Positions 34,789 through 43,032 of a DNA stretch of 64,000 bases are shown here, one piece after another (the first letter of the stretch is position 1; each line of letters opens with the position of its first letter). The stretch is from JAJDAH01 sp964487605 (GTDB taxonomy: Bacteria > Myxococcota_A > Polyangia > Polyangiales > Polyangiaceae), in NCBI GenBank assembly GCA_964487605.1, contig CAZARU010000008.1, positions 45,051 through 109,050 on the forward strand, read 5' to 3'. Under the pieces are notes generated by a model that was given only the letters and a program-made list of their open reading frames with translations, made no database searches and was not told the origin of the DNA. The position numbers and the translations under genes were made by a program.

Positions 34789-36354
34789 TCAGGGCTGAAT
34801 CGACTTCACGTAGCTCGCGAAGGCTTCCGCCTCCGTCGCGGACGACGGCCCTTTCTGACGGAACGTGGTCGCGCGGTTCGCCTTCGCCTCGCACTCGACG
34901 ACGGCCTTGAAGGCCTCGAACTGCGCGGTGTGATCCGCGTTGTCGGCGATGGCGATTCCGAGGTCCTTGGCGACCTTGTCGAATCCCGTACAGCCTGGCG
35001 CCGGCTCCGGAAAAGACATCGACTCGCCCCCGGAGCAGCAGCCGCTGAACACCGTCGCGTAGACGGCGATCTCGTACCACCCGAGCTGACTCCAGATCTT
35101 CGTCGCGTCGGTGATGTTGCCCGCCGCGCTCTTCACGAGCTCGACCTTCAACCTGGAAGCGCCCTCACGCGGGTCGGCCACCTTGCAGACCCACTCGAGG
35201 TCGGGCGCCTGCTTGAAGGCGTCCTTCGGCAGCAGCCCGGCGACGCAGTTCGACGTCTCCTTCGACCCCGTCACCGGGACGGCCGCCAGATCCACCTCCT
35301 GCGACGACGCGACGGGGGCCGACGCGGCGATGGGCACTTCCACGATCTTCGGCTTGGAGCGGATCGAGGAGAACAGCCACGCGCCGCCGAGACCGAACAC
35401 CAGTGCACCGATCGCGAGCCCGGCGACGAGCGACTTGGAGGACCTGGCCGGAGGCGGCCTGGTGCTCGCGGCGACGCCCGACATGGGTGCGACGCCGGAC
35501 GGAGGCGGCGGCGAGCTGCTGGCCCCCGGGGGCAGCGGCGGGGGCTTGCTCGGCACCTGCGAAGGGGGGATGGGAGGGTCCTCGTCCCCCGCGTGATCGA
35601 CGAACCACCGGGCGAGTTCGCGCTTCATGGTGACGATCGAGTCGGAACGCCGCGCGGGGTCGCCCGAGAGACCGTGCTCGAGCGCGAGCTTGAGTGCCTC
35701 GTCGGTGACGCCCGCGGCCTCGAGGTCCGACGCGGTGACTCCGGTCGATGGAGGCAGAGCGCCGGTGAGCATCACGTACAGGATGGCCGCCGCGGCCCAG
35801 CTGTCGTCGGTGGACGACGGCGGCCCGAGCTCGCCTCGGTCTGGAGAGCGGAATGGTCCGGCCTTGCTCGACGCGAACAGGATGACGGGGGCCGCCCGAT
35901 CCACCGGGGCGATCACCACGGTCTCCGGCCGCACCGAGCCATGCGCGCCCCCGGCGTCGTGAAGCACCGAGAGGGCCTGGGCGATGCGGAGCGCGGACCG
36001 CACGGCGTCCACCGGCGTCTTCTTGCCCACGACTTCCAGGCGCGCGGAGAGGGTCTCGCCCGGGACGTGCTCGTAGACGACGACGCTGGTTCCCGAGGGC
36101 TGCTCGAGCACGTCGAGCAGGGCCGCAAAGTGCTGGTGCGAGAGCCGCGTGGCCGGCTCGACGGAGGCACCCTCGACCTGGGAGGCCTCGAAGAGCACGA
36201 CTTTCCGGCCCGTCGCGACCTCGGTCCCCAGAAAGGACGTGGAGCCCGGCGCAAGGGGGGCATCGACCTGGTAGCCGCCGACTACCGTCTCTGGGGCAAG
36301 GAGGGAGGCTTCCGTGGACACGAGACCGCCGACGGAGCGTCGCATGCGGGACAC
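34789..36354 (-). CDS. Membrane-anchored pseudokinase
   Basis: 521 residues (internal ATGs at 36345 and 36354). The first 270 residues thread onto a Hanks kinase by overall order, but every catalytic element is changed. The VAVK Lys is replaced (KVVLFEAS near 51-58), HRDLKPEN becomes AHGSVRPETVV (137-147), DFG becomes LFASSKA (159-165), and the APE segment is lost. The C-lobe remains (WAAAAILYVMLTGALPP). A Pro-rich linker and one transmembrane segment (about 307-328) lead to a 180-residue external domain with cysteines (ATVFSGCCSGGESMSF). It cannot be a conventional kinase and probably works as a scaffold or ligand-responsive switch. It heads a three-gene unit. Confidence 0.82.
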   Translation of the reverse strand: MSRMRRSVGGLVSTEASLLAPETVVGGYQVDAPLAPGSTSFLGTEVATGRKVVLFEASQVEGASVEPATRLSHQHFAALLDVLEQPSGTSVVVYEHVPGETLSARLEVVGKKTPVDAVRSALRIAQALSVLHDAGGAHGSVRPETVVIAPVDRAAPVILFASSKAGPFRSPDRGELGPPSSTDDSWAAAAILYVMLTGALPPSTGVTASDLEAAGVTDEALKLALEHGLSGDPARRSDSIVTMKRELARWFVDHAGDEDPPIPPSQVPSKPPPLPPGASSSPPPPSGVAPMSGVAASTRPPPARSSKSLVAGLAIGALVFGLGGAWLFSSIRSKPKIVEVPIAASAPVASSQEVDLAAVPVTGSKETSNCVAGLLPKDAFKQAPDLEWVCKVADPREGASRLKVELVKSAAGNITDATKIWSQLGWYEIAVYATVFSGCCSGGESMSFPEPAPGCTGFDKVAKDLGIAIADNADHTAQFEAFKAVVECEAKANRATTFRQKGPSSATEAEAFASYVKSIQP

Positions 36355-36407
36355 GGCGCATCAAGGCGTGCGAAATGTGGCGGGTTTCGCCCGGGTCGAG
36401 TCGGCGA

Positions 36408-37529
36408 TCACCGCGCCATCACCCGCGCGACCTGGAGCAGGGTTCGCGCCTCGCGCAGCGCGCTCGCGGCGCCGACCGTGCCCGCACCGGTGTGGCCATA
36501 GAGCCCCGTCACGAGCACCCGCGCGTGACGGCACAGCCCGCCGAGCTTGCGGGCCTCGTGGTAGGGGATGACGTCGTCGCTTCGCCCGTGACAGACGACC
36601 AGTGGGCACCGCAGCCGTCCCGCGGCCGTCCCGGGATCCGCGAAATCGAAGGCGGTGCCCGCCCGGTTCAGGGCGCCGTCCACGAGCTCGACCGCGCCCG
36701 GGAGGAGGCCGCAGCCCACGAGGAACAGTCGCCGCTGGGCCTCCGGAACCTGCCGGAGGAGTTCGTGCGCGATGGGACGGCGCGCCCCGGCGACCTTGAG
36801 GTCGGGGCGTCCCCAGGTGCGATACGCCATCTGCCGCCAGGCGGCCTCCAGGGCCTCAGTGCTCTCGCCAGCGTCGATGAACGGCAGGACGTTCAGGAAC
36901 AGGGCCGGCGAGTTCAGCGGATCGCGGGGGAGGACGACGTCGCCCTCGGGCGTGTGCGCGACGCCCTCGACGCAGAACCGCACCGCCGCAGCGAAGTCCG
37001 CGTAGCCGCCGAACGTGATCACGCGCTCCACCGCCTCGCCCATGCGAACGGCCACTTCGAGCGCGGGCCACGAGCCGAACGAGATGCTGAACACGGCAAA
37101 GGGACACAGCGCGGGCTCGCGGCGCACCAGCTCGCGCGCGAAGAGCTCCAGGTCGTCGGCAGCGGACGGTCGCACCAGCAGGTCGACGAAAGCGGGAAGG
37201 AACGGCGCGACGACGAGGAACCCCGCCTCCGCGAGGACGCGGCAGAAGCGATCGAGCCGCGGATCGTCGGGCCCCAGGAAGTGAAGCCCCGGAACCAGGA
37301 GGTACGCGCCCACGGGCGAACGACGCGGCCGGTACACGTGCGCTTCGAGGCGTGACCGGCGCCCGGGGGACGGACGCTGTCCCGCAACCCACGCGCGATG
37401 GCCGTGGAGCTGACCCTCCTGGACGACCCACGTCTCGCGCCGCGCACCGGAAGGAACGCGATGCCCGGCCGTCCACGGCCCCAGCCACCCGAGGAGGGGA
37501 AGCAGGGTGCGAAGCCGCAGGGCAGGCAT
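36408..37529 (-). CDS. Alpha/beta-hydrolase-fold protein
   Basis: 373 residues. After a Pro/Arg-rich start, the fold elements appear in order: YLLVPGLHFLGPDDPR near 75 (oxyanion region), the nucleophile elbow FSISFGSW with Ser in place of the first Gly of GxSxG, CHGRSDDVIP near 318 (acid) and LYGHTGAGTV near 345 (His). The triad is therefore plausible. It is not close to a named family I can recall. It lies 53 nt upstream of the pseudokinase start on the same strand and could belong to that transcript, and it is divergent from the small lipoprotein at 37580. Confidence 0.75.
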   Translation of the reverse strand: MPALRLRTLLPLLGWLGPWTAGHRVPSGARRETWVVQEGQLHGHRAWVAGQRPSPGRRSRLEAHVYRPRRSPVGAYLLVPGLHFLGPDDPRLDRFCRVLAEAGFLVVAPFLPAFVDLLVRPSAADDLELFARELVRREPALCPFAVFSISFGSWPALEVAVRMGEAVERVITFGGYADFAAAVRFCVEGVAHTPEGDVVLPRDPLNSPALFLNVLPFIDAGESTEALEAAWRQMAYRTWGRPDLKVAGARRPIAHELLRQVPEAQRRLFLVGCGLLPGAVELVDGALNRAGTAFDFADPGTAAGRLRCPLVVCHGRSDDVIPYHEARKLGGLCRHARVLVTGLYGHTGAGTVGAASALREARTLLQVARVMAR

Positions 37530-37579
37530 GAAGGGCGACTCCCTTGTCCTCGGGCGCCGACTCGATCATACCTCGGGCC

Positions 37580-38047
37580 GTGCCAGTCCTCGCATGGGTT
37601 CGCGCCGGCACGATTTCGGTCGCGCTGCTGCCTGTCGCCGCGACGGGCTGCCTCTGCTCGAAGCCGGACACCGCCGGCGAAACGCGCTCGAGGGCGGGCA
37701 AGCCGGTGGGTGAGCCCACGACCTTCCTCACCGGGCTCTGGGCAGGCGACGGCGTGGCCGAGTCCACGGCGGAGGATCCGAAGCTCATCACCGCCATCAT
37801 CAAGCTGACCGCGCTGGAGTTCACCGCCGACCAGATGCGGGTCAAGAACCTCGTCAAGCCCGAGGCGTCCTACACGCAGTCGTACAGGGTGGTCCGGTCC
37901 GAGGACGCAACGCTCCACGTCGACACCAAGCGCGACGGTCACCCCGTGAACACGGCCAAGATCGTCATCGTGGACGACGACACCATCTGGATGCGTCACG
38001 GGACGGACGCCGCGTACGCCGTCTACCGCCGGAAGAAGACGCCGTGA
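37580..38047 (+). CDS. Small lipoprotein of unknown function
   Basis: 155 residues from a GTG at 37580; a TTG 36 nt upstream is the only alternative, and I prefer the GTG because the signal then reads VRAGTISVALLPVAATGC with the lipid Cys at about 24. The mature part is beta-rich (LEFTADQMRV, TLHVDTKRD, KIVIVDDDTIWMR), like a small lipocalin-type or immunoglobulin-like domain. No relatives are recognised. It converges on the DUF4126-like gene with 3 nt between stops. Confidence 0.7.
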   Translation: MPVLAWVRAGTISVALLPVAATGCLCSKPDTAGETRSRAGKPVGEPTTFLTGLWAGDGVAESTAEDPKLITAIIKLTALEFTADQMRVKNLVKPEASYTQSYRVVRSEDATLHVDTKRDGHPVNTAKIVIVDDDTIWMRHGTDAAYAVYRRKKTP

Positions 38048-38050
38048 CGC

Positions 38051-39682
38051 TCACGCCATGGCGAGCACGGCGCGCCACGACCCGTCGGTGAGGGGCTCCG
38101 CCTCGCCCTCGACGTGACGGTCGCCCGGCGGAGGCGTCCCGGCGATCCACACGCTGCCGCAGACGGGAGGCAGGAAAGCCTCGCGATCGACGAACCCTTC
38201 GACGCGCACGCGGATGGCCTGTCGAGCCAGGTCGCGCAGCGCGATCGCGTTGAGCACGGCCGCGTAGAGCACGGCCACCGGCCACGCGAGGCCCATGGTG
38301 CCCACGATGGCGAGGGACAGGTACGCCGTGACGCAGATCCCGAACACCAGGCGGCGCCAGAACGGGGAAAAGACGTACCCCGCGCCGACCGGCACCACGA
38401 CCCCCCCGGAAATCACTCCCACGGCGATGGCGACGCCGAGGGTGAACGTCGCCTGGGTCTTCAGGTTTCCCGCGCGCTCCCCGGCGATGAAGCGCCCGCT
38501 CGAGTGCCGCGCAGCGAACCCTGGAAGCACCGAACGCGCCGACTCGGAGCTGGGCCGGACGCGCGAGAGACCCGCGGATCTGGCGCCGGCCTCGATGGCT
38601 CCCGTCGCCACGTGGTCGTCGAGCGGAAAGAGATGGACGACCACGTCGCGGAGGCCCCCCGTGACGAGCCGCTCCACGAGGACCACGTCGCGCGCCGTGA
38701 CGCTCTCCGCGACCCCCATCCGGCCCAGCCGATGGTGGGGCACGTCGAAGAGGGCGGGGCGCCACCAGCGCCGCACGCCGAAGTGGACCCCGTGCTGGGT
38801 GAAGGCGAGCCAGCCCGAACGGCACCACCCGACGCCCTCCGCGCGATACACGTAGGCGGGCAGCGGAGTCGCCGCCGCGTCGAGGCCGCGCGCACCGAGC
38901 GCCTCGGTGAACCAGCGCGGTGGCACCAGCTCGGGCGGGGGGAGCTTCCGCGCTCGGCGCCACGCCTTCCGGAGCGCGGCCCAGCCGATGCGGTAGTGAA
39001 TGAGCGCCAGCCGAGAGAGCAGTGGCGCGAGCACCACACCCAGGGCGAGGTACGCGAGCGCGAGCGCGGCGAAGAGCCACTCGTCGGCGAGAACCAGCCC
39101 CGCCACGCTGACGACGAGGGCGAAGACGTCGTCGACGAAAGAGTGGGCGAAGCGAAGCGCGGGTACGGGCACGAGCGACAAGAGCAGTCGCGTCCCGACC
39201 TTCCCGATCGTCGCGAGGGCACCGAACACCAGACCGGCGAGGGTCGTGAGCACGATGAGCGCGACTCCCGAGATGTCGTCCACCGCCGGCGCCGTGCCGA
39301 CGAGCTTCGACGCGCCAGCGAGCACCTGGTCTTCGGTGGACGCGCCCGCGCCACGGCTCGCCGAGACGCCGATGATGACGCTGATGACGACCGCGGCGAG
39401 CGGCCGCCACATCGCCGAGATGGGCGTCAGCCAGCGCTCGATGAAGCTCACCTTGTCGGCGATGGACTCGAGCACGGCGAGCGTCAGGAAGACGCCGCTC
39501 AGGATGAAGTAGACGTGACTGGGAGCCATGCCGTGCAGCCCGCGATGGAGCGTGGGATCCACGACCCAGTCGGGAGGAGCGTCCAGCCCCGCGACCAGGA
39601 ACAGCACGCCGAACGGCAGCCAGGGGTTCTTTCCGGCGGCGGCGCTCGACGCGGCGGCGGTGAGGATGGTGGACGGGACCAC
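38051..39682 (-). CDS. Multi-pass membrane protein, DUF4126-like N-terminus with PH-like insert
   Basis: 543 residues from a GTG at 39682 with GAGG 8 nt upstream. The N-terminal 230 residues have five or six membrane segments and a pattern like DUF4126 (VFLTLAVLESIADKVSFIER, PLAAVVISVIIGVSA). About residues 255-370 form a soluble segment with a PH-fold-like signature (GWLAFTQHGVHFGVRRWWRP, DVVLVERLVTGG), and two or three more membrane segments follow. It lies 15 nt after the Cys-repeat protein and is the last gene of the kinase operon. The role is unknown. Confidence 0.72.
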   Translation of the reverse strand: MVPSTILTAAASSAAAGKNPWLPFGVLFLVAGLDAPPDWVVDPTLHRGLHGMAPSHVYFILSGVFLTLAVLESIADKVSFIERWLTPISAMWRPLAAVVISVIIGVSASRGAGASTEDQVLAGASKLVGTAPAVDDISGVALIVLTTLAGLVFGALATIGKVGTRLLLSLVPVPALRFAHSFVDDVFALVVSVAGLVLADEWLFAALALAYLALGVVLAPLLSRLALIHYRIGWAALRKAWRRARKLPPPELVPPRWFTEALGARGLDAAATPLPAYVYRAEGVGWCRSGWLAFTQHGVHFGVRRWWRPALFDVPHHRLGRMGVAESVTARDVVLVERLVTGGLRDVVVHLFPLDDHVATGAIEAGARSAGLSRVRPSSESARSVLPGFAARHSSGRFIAGERAGNLKTQATFTLGVAIAVGVISGGVVVPVGAGYVFSPFWRRLVFGICVTAYLSLAIVGTMGLAWPVAVLYAAVLNAIALRDLARQAIRVRVEGFVDREAFLPPVCGSVWIAGTPPPGDRHVEGEAEPLTDGSWRAVLAMA

Positions 39683-39697
39683 GCGCCGGTCCTCGTG

Positions 39698-42010
39698 TCA
39701 GCCGCGCCGATTGCGACGCAGGAGCGCCAGCGCCGCCAGGCCAAGGAGCGAGCCAGCGATCGGCGATCGGCTCGTGGGAGCAGGGGTGGAGCACAGCACG
39801 TAGACGCGCTGGCGCGACGGATCCGACGGCTGGAACCCGGTGCGGGCAGGAAGGCCGAAGGCGGCGCCGGCGAGACCACCTGCACCAGAGATCACCGTAC
39901 CGCCAGAGCCGCTCGTGCCGCCCACGCCGCCCGCGCCGCCGACCGGCGCACCGGCCGTGGCCCCCGCTCCGGCGAGACCACCGACGCCGCTGCCGGAGGT
40001 CCCGCCGGCTCCGCCCGCCCCCGACGTTCCACCCGTGCCGCCCACGCCGGACGTTCCACTCGTGCCGCCCACGCCGGAAGTTCCACCCGTACCGCCCACG
40101 CCGGACGTTCCACCCGTACCGCCCACGCCGGACGTTCCACCCGTGCCGCCCACGCCGGACGTTCCGCCCGTGCCGCCCACGCCGGACGTTCCACCCGTGC
40201 CGCCGACGCCGGACGTTCCACCCGTGCCGCCGGTCCCCCCGCTGCCGGTCGGAGTGCACGTGCCGTTCGATGCGTTGCAGGTCGAACCCACGGGGCACGG
40301 GAACAGCGGGTCGTACGCCTGCCCGTCGGACCGGCACTGCGTGACGAGGGTGCCCATGCACGCGTAGGTGAAGGGCACGCACGCGTCGCACTGCTGCCCG
40401 GCCATGTCGCAGATCACGGGGCAGGTCTGGACGAGCGACCACCCGTTCTGGCCCGCGTTGCACACCTCCAGGCGAAGCCCGTTGCACCGGTGCTGCCCCA
40501 CGCTGCAGGTGGGGCTCTGGCACGTGCCCCCAGCGGCGTTGCACAGAGCGGAAGTGGCGCAGTTCTGGACGAAGTCCCATCCCGACTGATCGGTCTTGCA
40601 CCGCTCGAGCCGGTTGCCGTTGCATCGGTGCTGACCGGGCTGGCACGGCGCCGCGTCGCACATGCCTGCGGCGGAGTTGCAGAGCCCGGCGTTCGCGCAG
40701 GTGGCTACGGGCTCCCAGCCCGTTCGGCCCGCGTTGCAGCGTTCGAGCGCCGCTCCGACGCATCGGTGCTCTCCGGAAGCACACACCGGGGTGTTGCACT
40801 TGCCGCCGGACGCGTCGCAGAGCGCGGAGGTGACGCACGTGCTCTTCGGCGAGTAGCCCGTGAGATCGGTCTTGCAGAGCTCCAGGGCCGCGCCGACGCA
40901 TCGATGCTGGCCGGAGCTGCAGGCGGCAGCGTCGCAGCGCATGGCCGCCGCGTTGCACAGAGCGGCGGACAGGCAGGTTTGAACGGTGGCCCAGCCCGTC
41001 TGAGCCGAATTGCAGACCTCCAGGGTGACGCCGCTGCACTGGTGCTGGCCCGACGAGCACGGTGCGCTCGTGCAGCCCGCCGTGGCGCTGCAGTGGGCCG
41101 CGGAAATGCACGTCTCGACCGTCGTCCAGCCGTCGAGCGAGGCGTTGCACCGCTGCAGCGACGCGCCCTGGCATCGCATCTGGCCGGCGCCACACGTCGG
41201 TGGCGTGCAGAACCCCGCGGTGGCGTCGCAGAGCGCCACGCTCGCGCAGGTGCCCACGAGCATGAAGCCGGTTCTTCCGGCGTTGCACACCTCGAGATCG
41301 GCCCCGGTGCAGCGGCTCTCGCTCGACGCGCACGCGGGGGGATTGCACGTCCCGGCGCCGGCGGCGTCGCACAGCGCGGGCGTCGCGCACTTCGACAGCG
41401 TGGTCCACCCCGAGATGGTGCAGGACTGCAGGTCGGCCCCGCTGCACTGCTTCACCCCGATGACGCAGGGGTTCTGGGAGCACGCGCCTTGGGCGGCGTC
41501 ACAGTGCGCGGCGCTCAGGCACGTCGCGAGGGGCTCCCAGCCCGTCCGGTCCGCGTTGCATGCCTCGACCACGGCGCCGGTGCACCGGTAGTTCAACGGC
41601 TCGCACGTCGCTCCGTCGCAGGCGCCGGCGGTGGCGTCGCAGAGAACGTCGGTTCCGCAGTCCTGCCGCACGACCCACGTCGCGGCCTCGCAGCGTTCGA
41701 GCACCGAGCCGGTGCACCGATGCTCACCCGTCGCACACGTGCCCGCGTCCGCGCCCGCCTGCCCGCCGGTCCCCGACGCTCCCGCCAGGCCACCGGCACC
41801 GGCCACGCCGCTGCCAGCGGCGCCAGCGGTGCTGGTGTCCGGTCCAGCGTCGCGCCCCGCGCTGCCCCCGCTGGACGTCCCGGCGGCGCCTCCCGACCCC
41901 GAAGCGCCCGACGCGTCGCGGTCGGACCCGCTGATCGCGAAATCGTCACCGAGGACGGCGGTGCAACCCACCGCCAGCGCCAGTGCCAGCCCCGCGGCTG
42001 CGCGTGTCAA
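39698..42010 (-). CDS. Eleven-repeat Cys-rich surface protein, lipobox plus C-terminal anchor
   Basis: 770 residues from a TTG at 42010, supported by GGAGGTTTC just upstream and by overlap with the preceding stop (TTGA). A signal ends at LALAVGC (Cys about 16), and a Gly/Ala/Ser linker runs to about 90. Eleven tandem repeats of 42-46 residues follow, each about C-x6-C-x7-C-x12-C-x5-C-x6-C (for example CSSGQHQC, ERCNAGRTGW, CNSAAGMC). Next come about 90 residues of GGTGGTSGV repeats and a C-terminal hydrophobic segment with RRNRRG. The protein thus has two possible anchors. It is transcribed with the kinase and PEGA/TPR-like genes and may be their surface sensor or adhesin. Confidence 0.87.
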   Translation of the reverse strand: MTRAAAGLALALAVGCTAVLGDDFAISGSDRDASGASGSGGAAGTSSGGSAGRDAGPDTSTAGAAGSGVAGAGGLAGASGTGGQAGADAGTCATGEHRCTGSVLERCEAATWVVRQDCGTDVLCDATAGACDGATCEPLNYRCTGAVVEACNADRTGWEPLATCLSAAHCDAAQGACSQNPCVIGVKQCSGADLQSCTISGWTTLSKCATPALCDAAGAGTCNPPACASSESRCTGADLEVCNAGRTGFMLVGTCASVALCDATAGFCTPPTCGAGQMRCQGASLQRCNASLDGWTTVETCISAAHCSATAGCTSAPCSSGQHQCSGVTLEVCNSAQTGWATVQTCLSAALCNAAAMRCDAAACSSGQHRCVGAALELCKTDLTGYSPKSTCVTSALCDASGGKCNTPVCASGEHRCVGAALERCNAGRTGWEPVATCANAGLCNSAAGMCDAAPCQPGQHRCNGNRLERCKTDQSGWDFVQNCATSALCNAAGGTCQSPTCSVGQHRCNGLRLEVCNAGQNGWSLVQTCPVICDMAGQQCDACVPFTYACMGTLVTQCRSDGQAYDPLFPCPVGSTCNASNGTCTPTGSGGTGGTGGTSGVGGTGGTSGVGGTGGTSGVGGTGGTSGVGGTGGTSGVGGTGGTSGVGGTSGTSGVGGTGGTSGAGGAGGTSGSGVGGLAGAGATAGAPVGGAGGVGGTSGSGGTVISGAGGLAGAAFGLPARTGFQPSDPSRQRVYVLCSTPAPTSRSPIAGSLLGLAALALLRRNRRG
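40021..40229. repeat. Tandem 27-bp repeat encoding a GGTGGTSGV tract
   Basis: About eight near-identical copies of a 27-bp unit (core CCGGACGTTCCACCCGTGCC) lie in frame inside the Cys-repeat gene and encode repeated GTGGTSGVG. Copies differ at only one to three bases, so the array is recent or kept uniform by slippage or conversion. Units are a multiple of three, so copy-number change would lengthen or shorten the stalk without breaking the frame. Confidence 0.9.
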
Positions 42011-43026
42011 CGAAACCTCCCGACCACCCCGGCCGATCCGACACCGATCCAGGGCGCGACGGACACCTCCTCCTTCGCGTCCGCGGACGGCGCGGTCAGG
42101 AGCAGCGCGAGCCCGGCGCCTGCGCCGACCGCACCCACGACGAATCCGACGGTCGAGAGGGTTCCGGTCGATCGATAGGAGTCGAGAGCGCTCTTCTTTC
42201 CCGATGGACAGTCGCCGCCCGGACAGGCGTCCACCAGCTCACTGCGCTTGGCGATCGCCATCATCCCGAAGATGCTGCCCGCGGCGAGGCCGGCGCCGCC
42301 GACGCCGAGTCCGATCCAGCCCAGCAGCCGCTGGGTGTCGCCCCGGCCCTCGGTCTTCGCCTCGCTGGCGGTCGGCGGAGCGGCCTCCTCGCCGCTCGGC
42401 ACCGTCGCCGCGGAAGCGTTCGGATCCGCTCGCAGCGCGAGCTCGACCGTGACGTGCTGCCCCTCGGGGATCTCCACGGAGGCTACCGCGGCGAGCTTGC
42501 CGGGCGCCGTCGCACGAACGACGCGCGTGCCCGGGTTGGCCGGTCGCCGTACGTCCAGGGCCGCCGCAGGGACGGGGCGATCGTCGAGCGTGACCGTCGG
42601 ATCGGAGGCCCCCGTGACCTTGATGGTGACGGCACCGAGGCGCGGCTCGATGGACGCGAGCAGGACCCTGGCGTCTTCGAGGGCGGCGACCCACACGTCG
42701 GGCGCGCCCGCGGGAGCGCCCGCGCGCACCGCGCGATTCAGCGTCTCCTGCGCCTCGAGCAGCCGCCCCTGCCCCACCAGCGCCGTCGCGAGTCCGAGCT
42801 GGAGCGTCGGGGCCACGATGATGGAGTTCGCGCGACCGAAACGATCCGCCGCCGTCGCGAAGTCCTTGGCGTCGAGCGCGGCCTGGCCTTCCTCGGCCAG
42901 GGCTCGGGCGGTCGCGCGGTCGGCGTCGGAGACGTCGGCCGCCACGGGCGTGCTCAACAGCACCGTGACGACCGCCGCGCCGACGCACGACGACAGACGA
43001 TCCAGCCTCGGACGCACGCTCGGCAC
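42007..43026 (-). CDS. TPR/PEGA-like single-pass protein of the kinase operon
   Basis: 339 residues from a GTG at 43026, 6 nt after the kinase stop. A signal peptide ends at PVAADV. Helical TPR-like repeats follow (ALAEEGQAALDAKDFATAADRF near 42-63, GLATALVGQGRLLEAQETL). Then comes a PEGA-like beta domain (AVTIKVTGASDPTVTLDDRPV, EIPEGQHVTVEL), and near the end two hydrophobic segments flank CPGGDCPSGK. The same plan recurs in the gene at 58281-59231, also next to a Ser/Thr kinase. The protein probably sits in the periplasm or inner membrane as a kinase-associated partner. Its stop overlaps the Cys-repeat gene (TTGA). Confidence 0.82.
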   Translation of the reverse strand: MPSVRPRLDRLSSCVGAAVVTVLLSTPVAADVSDADRATARALAEEGQAALDAKDFATAADRFGRANSIIVAPTLQLGLATALVGQGRLLEAQETLNRAVRAGAPAGAPDVWVAALEDARVLLASIEPRLGAVTIKVTGASDPTVTLDDRPVPAAALDVRRPANPGTRVVRATAPGKLAAVASVEIPEGQHVTVELALRADPNASAATVPSGEEAAPPTASEAKTEGRGDTQRLLGWIGLGVGGAGLAAGSIFGMMAIAKRSELVDACPGGDCPSGKKSALDSYRSTGTLSTVGFVVGAVGAGAGLALLLTAPSADAKEEVSVAPWIGVGSAGVVGRFR

Positions 43027-43032
43027 CGACCC

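Noticed and set aside
40021..40229. Possible CRISPR array because of regularly spaced 27-bp repeats
   Set aside because: The repeats are contiguous with no unique spacers, are in frame inside a gene and encode GGTGGTSGV; no cas genes are nearby.
38114..42178. A 1,354-codon open frame on the plus strand across the DUF4126-like and Cys-repeat genes
   Set aside because: It is antisense to two well-supported genes, has runs of Arg, Ala and Pro without domain signals, and exists because high GC content removes stop codons.
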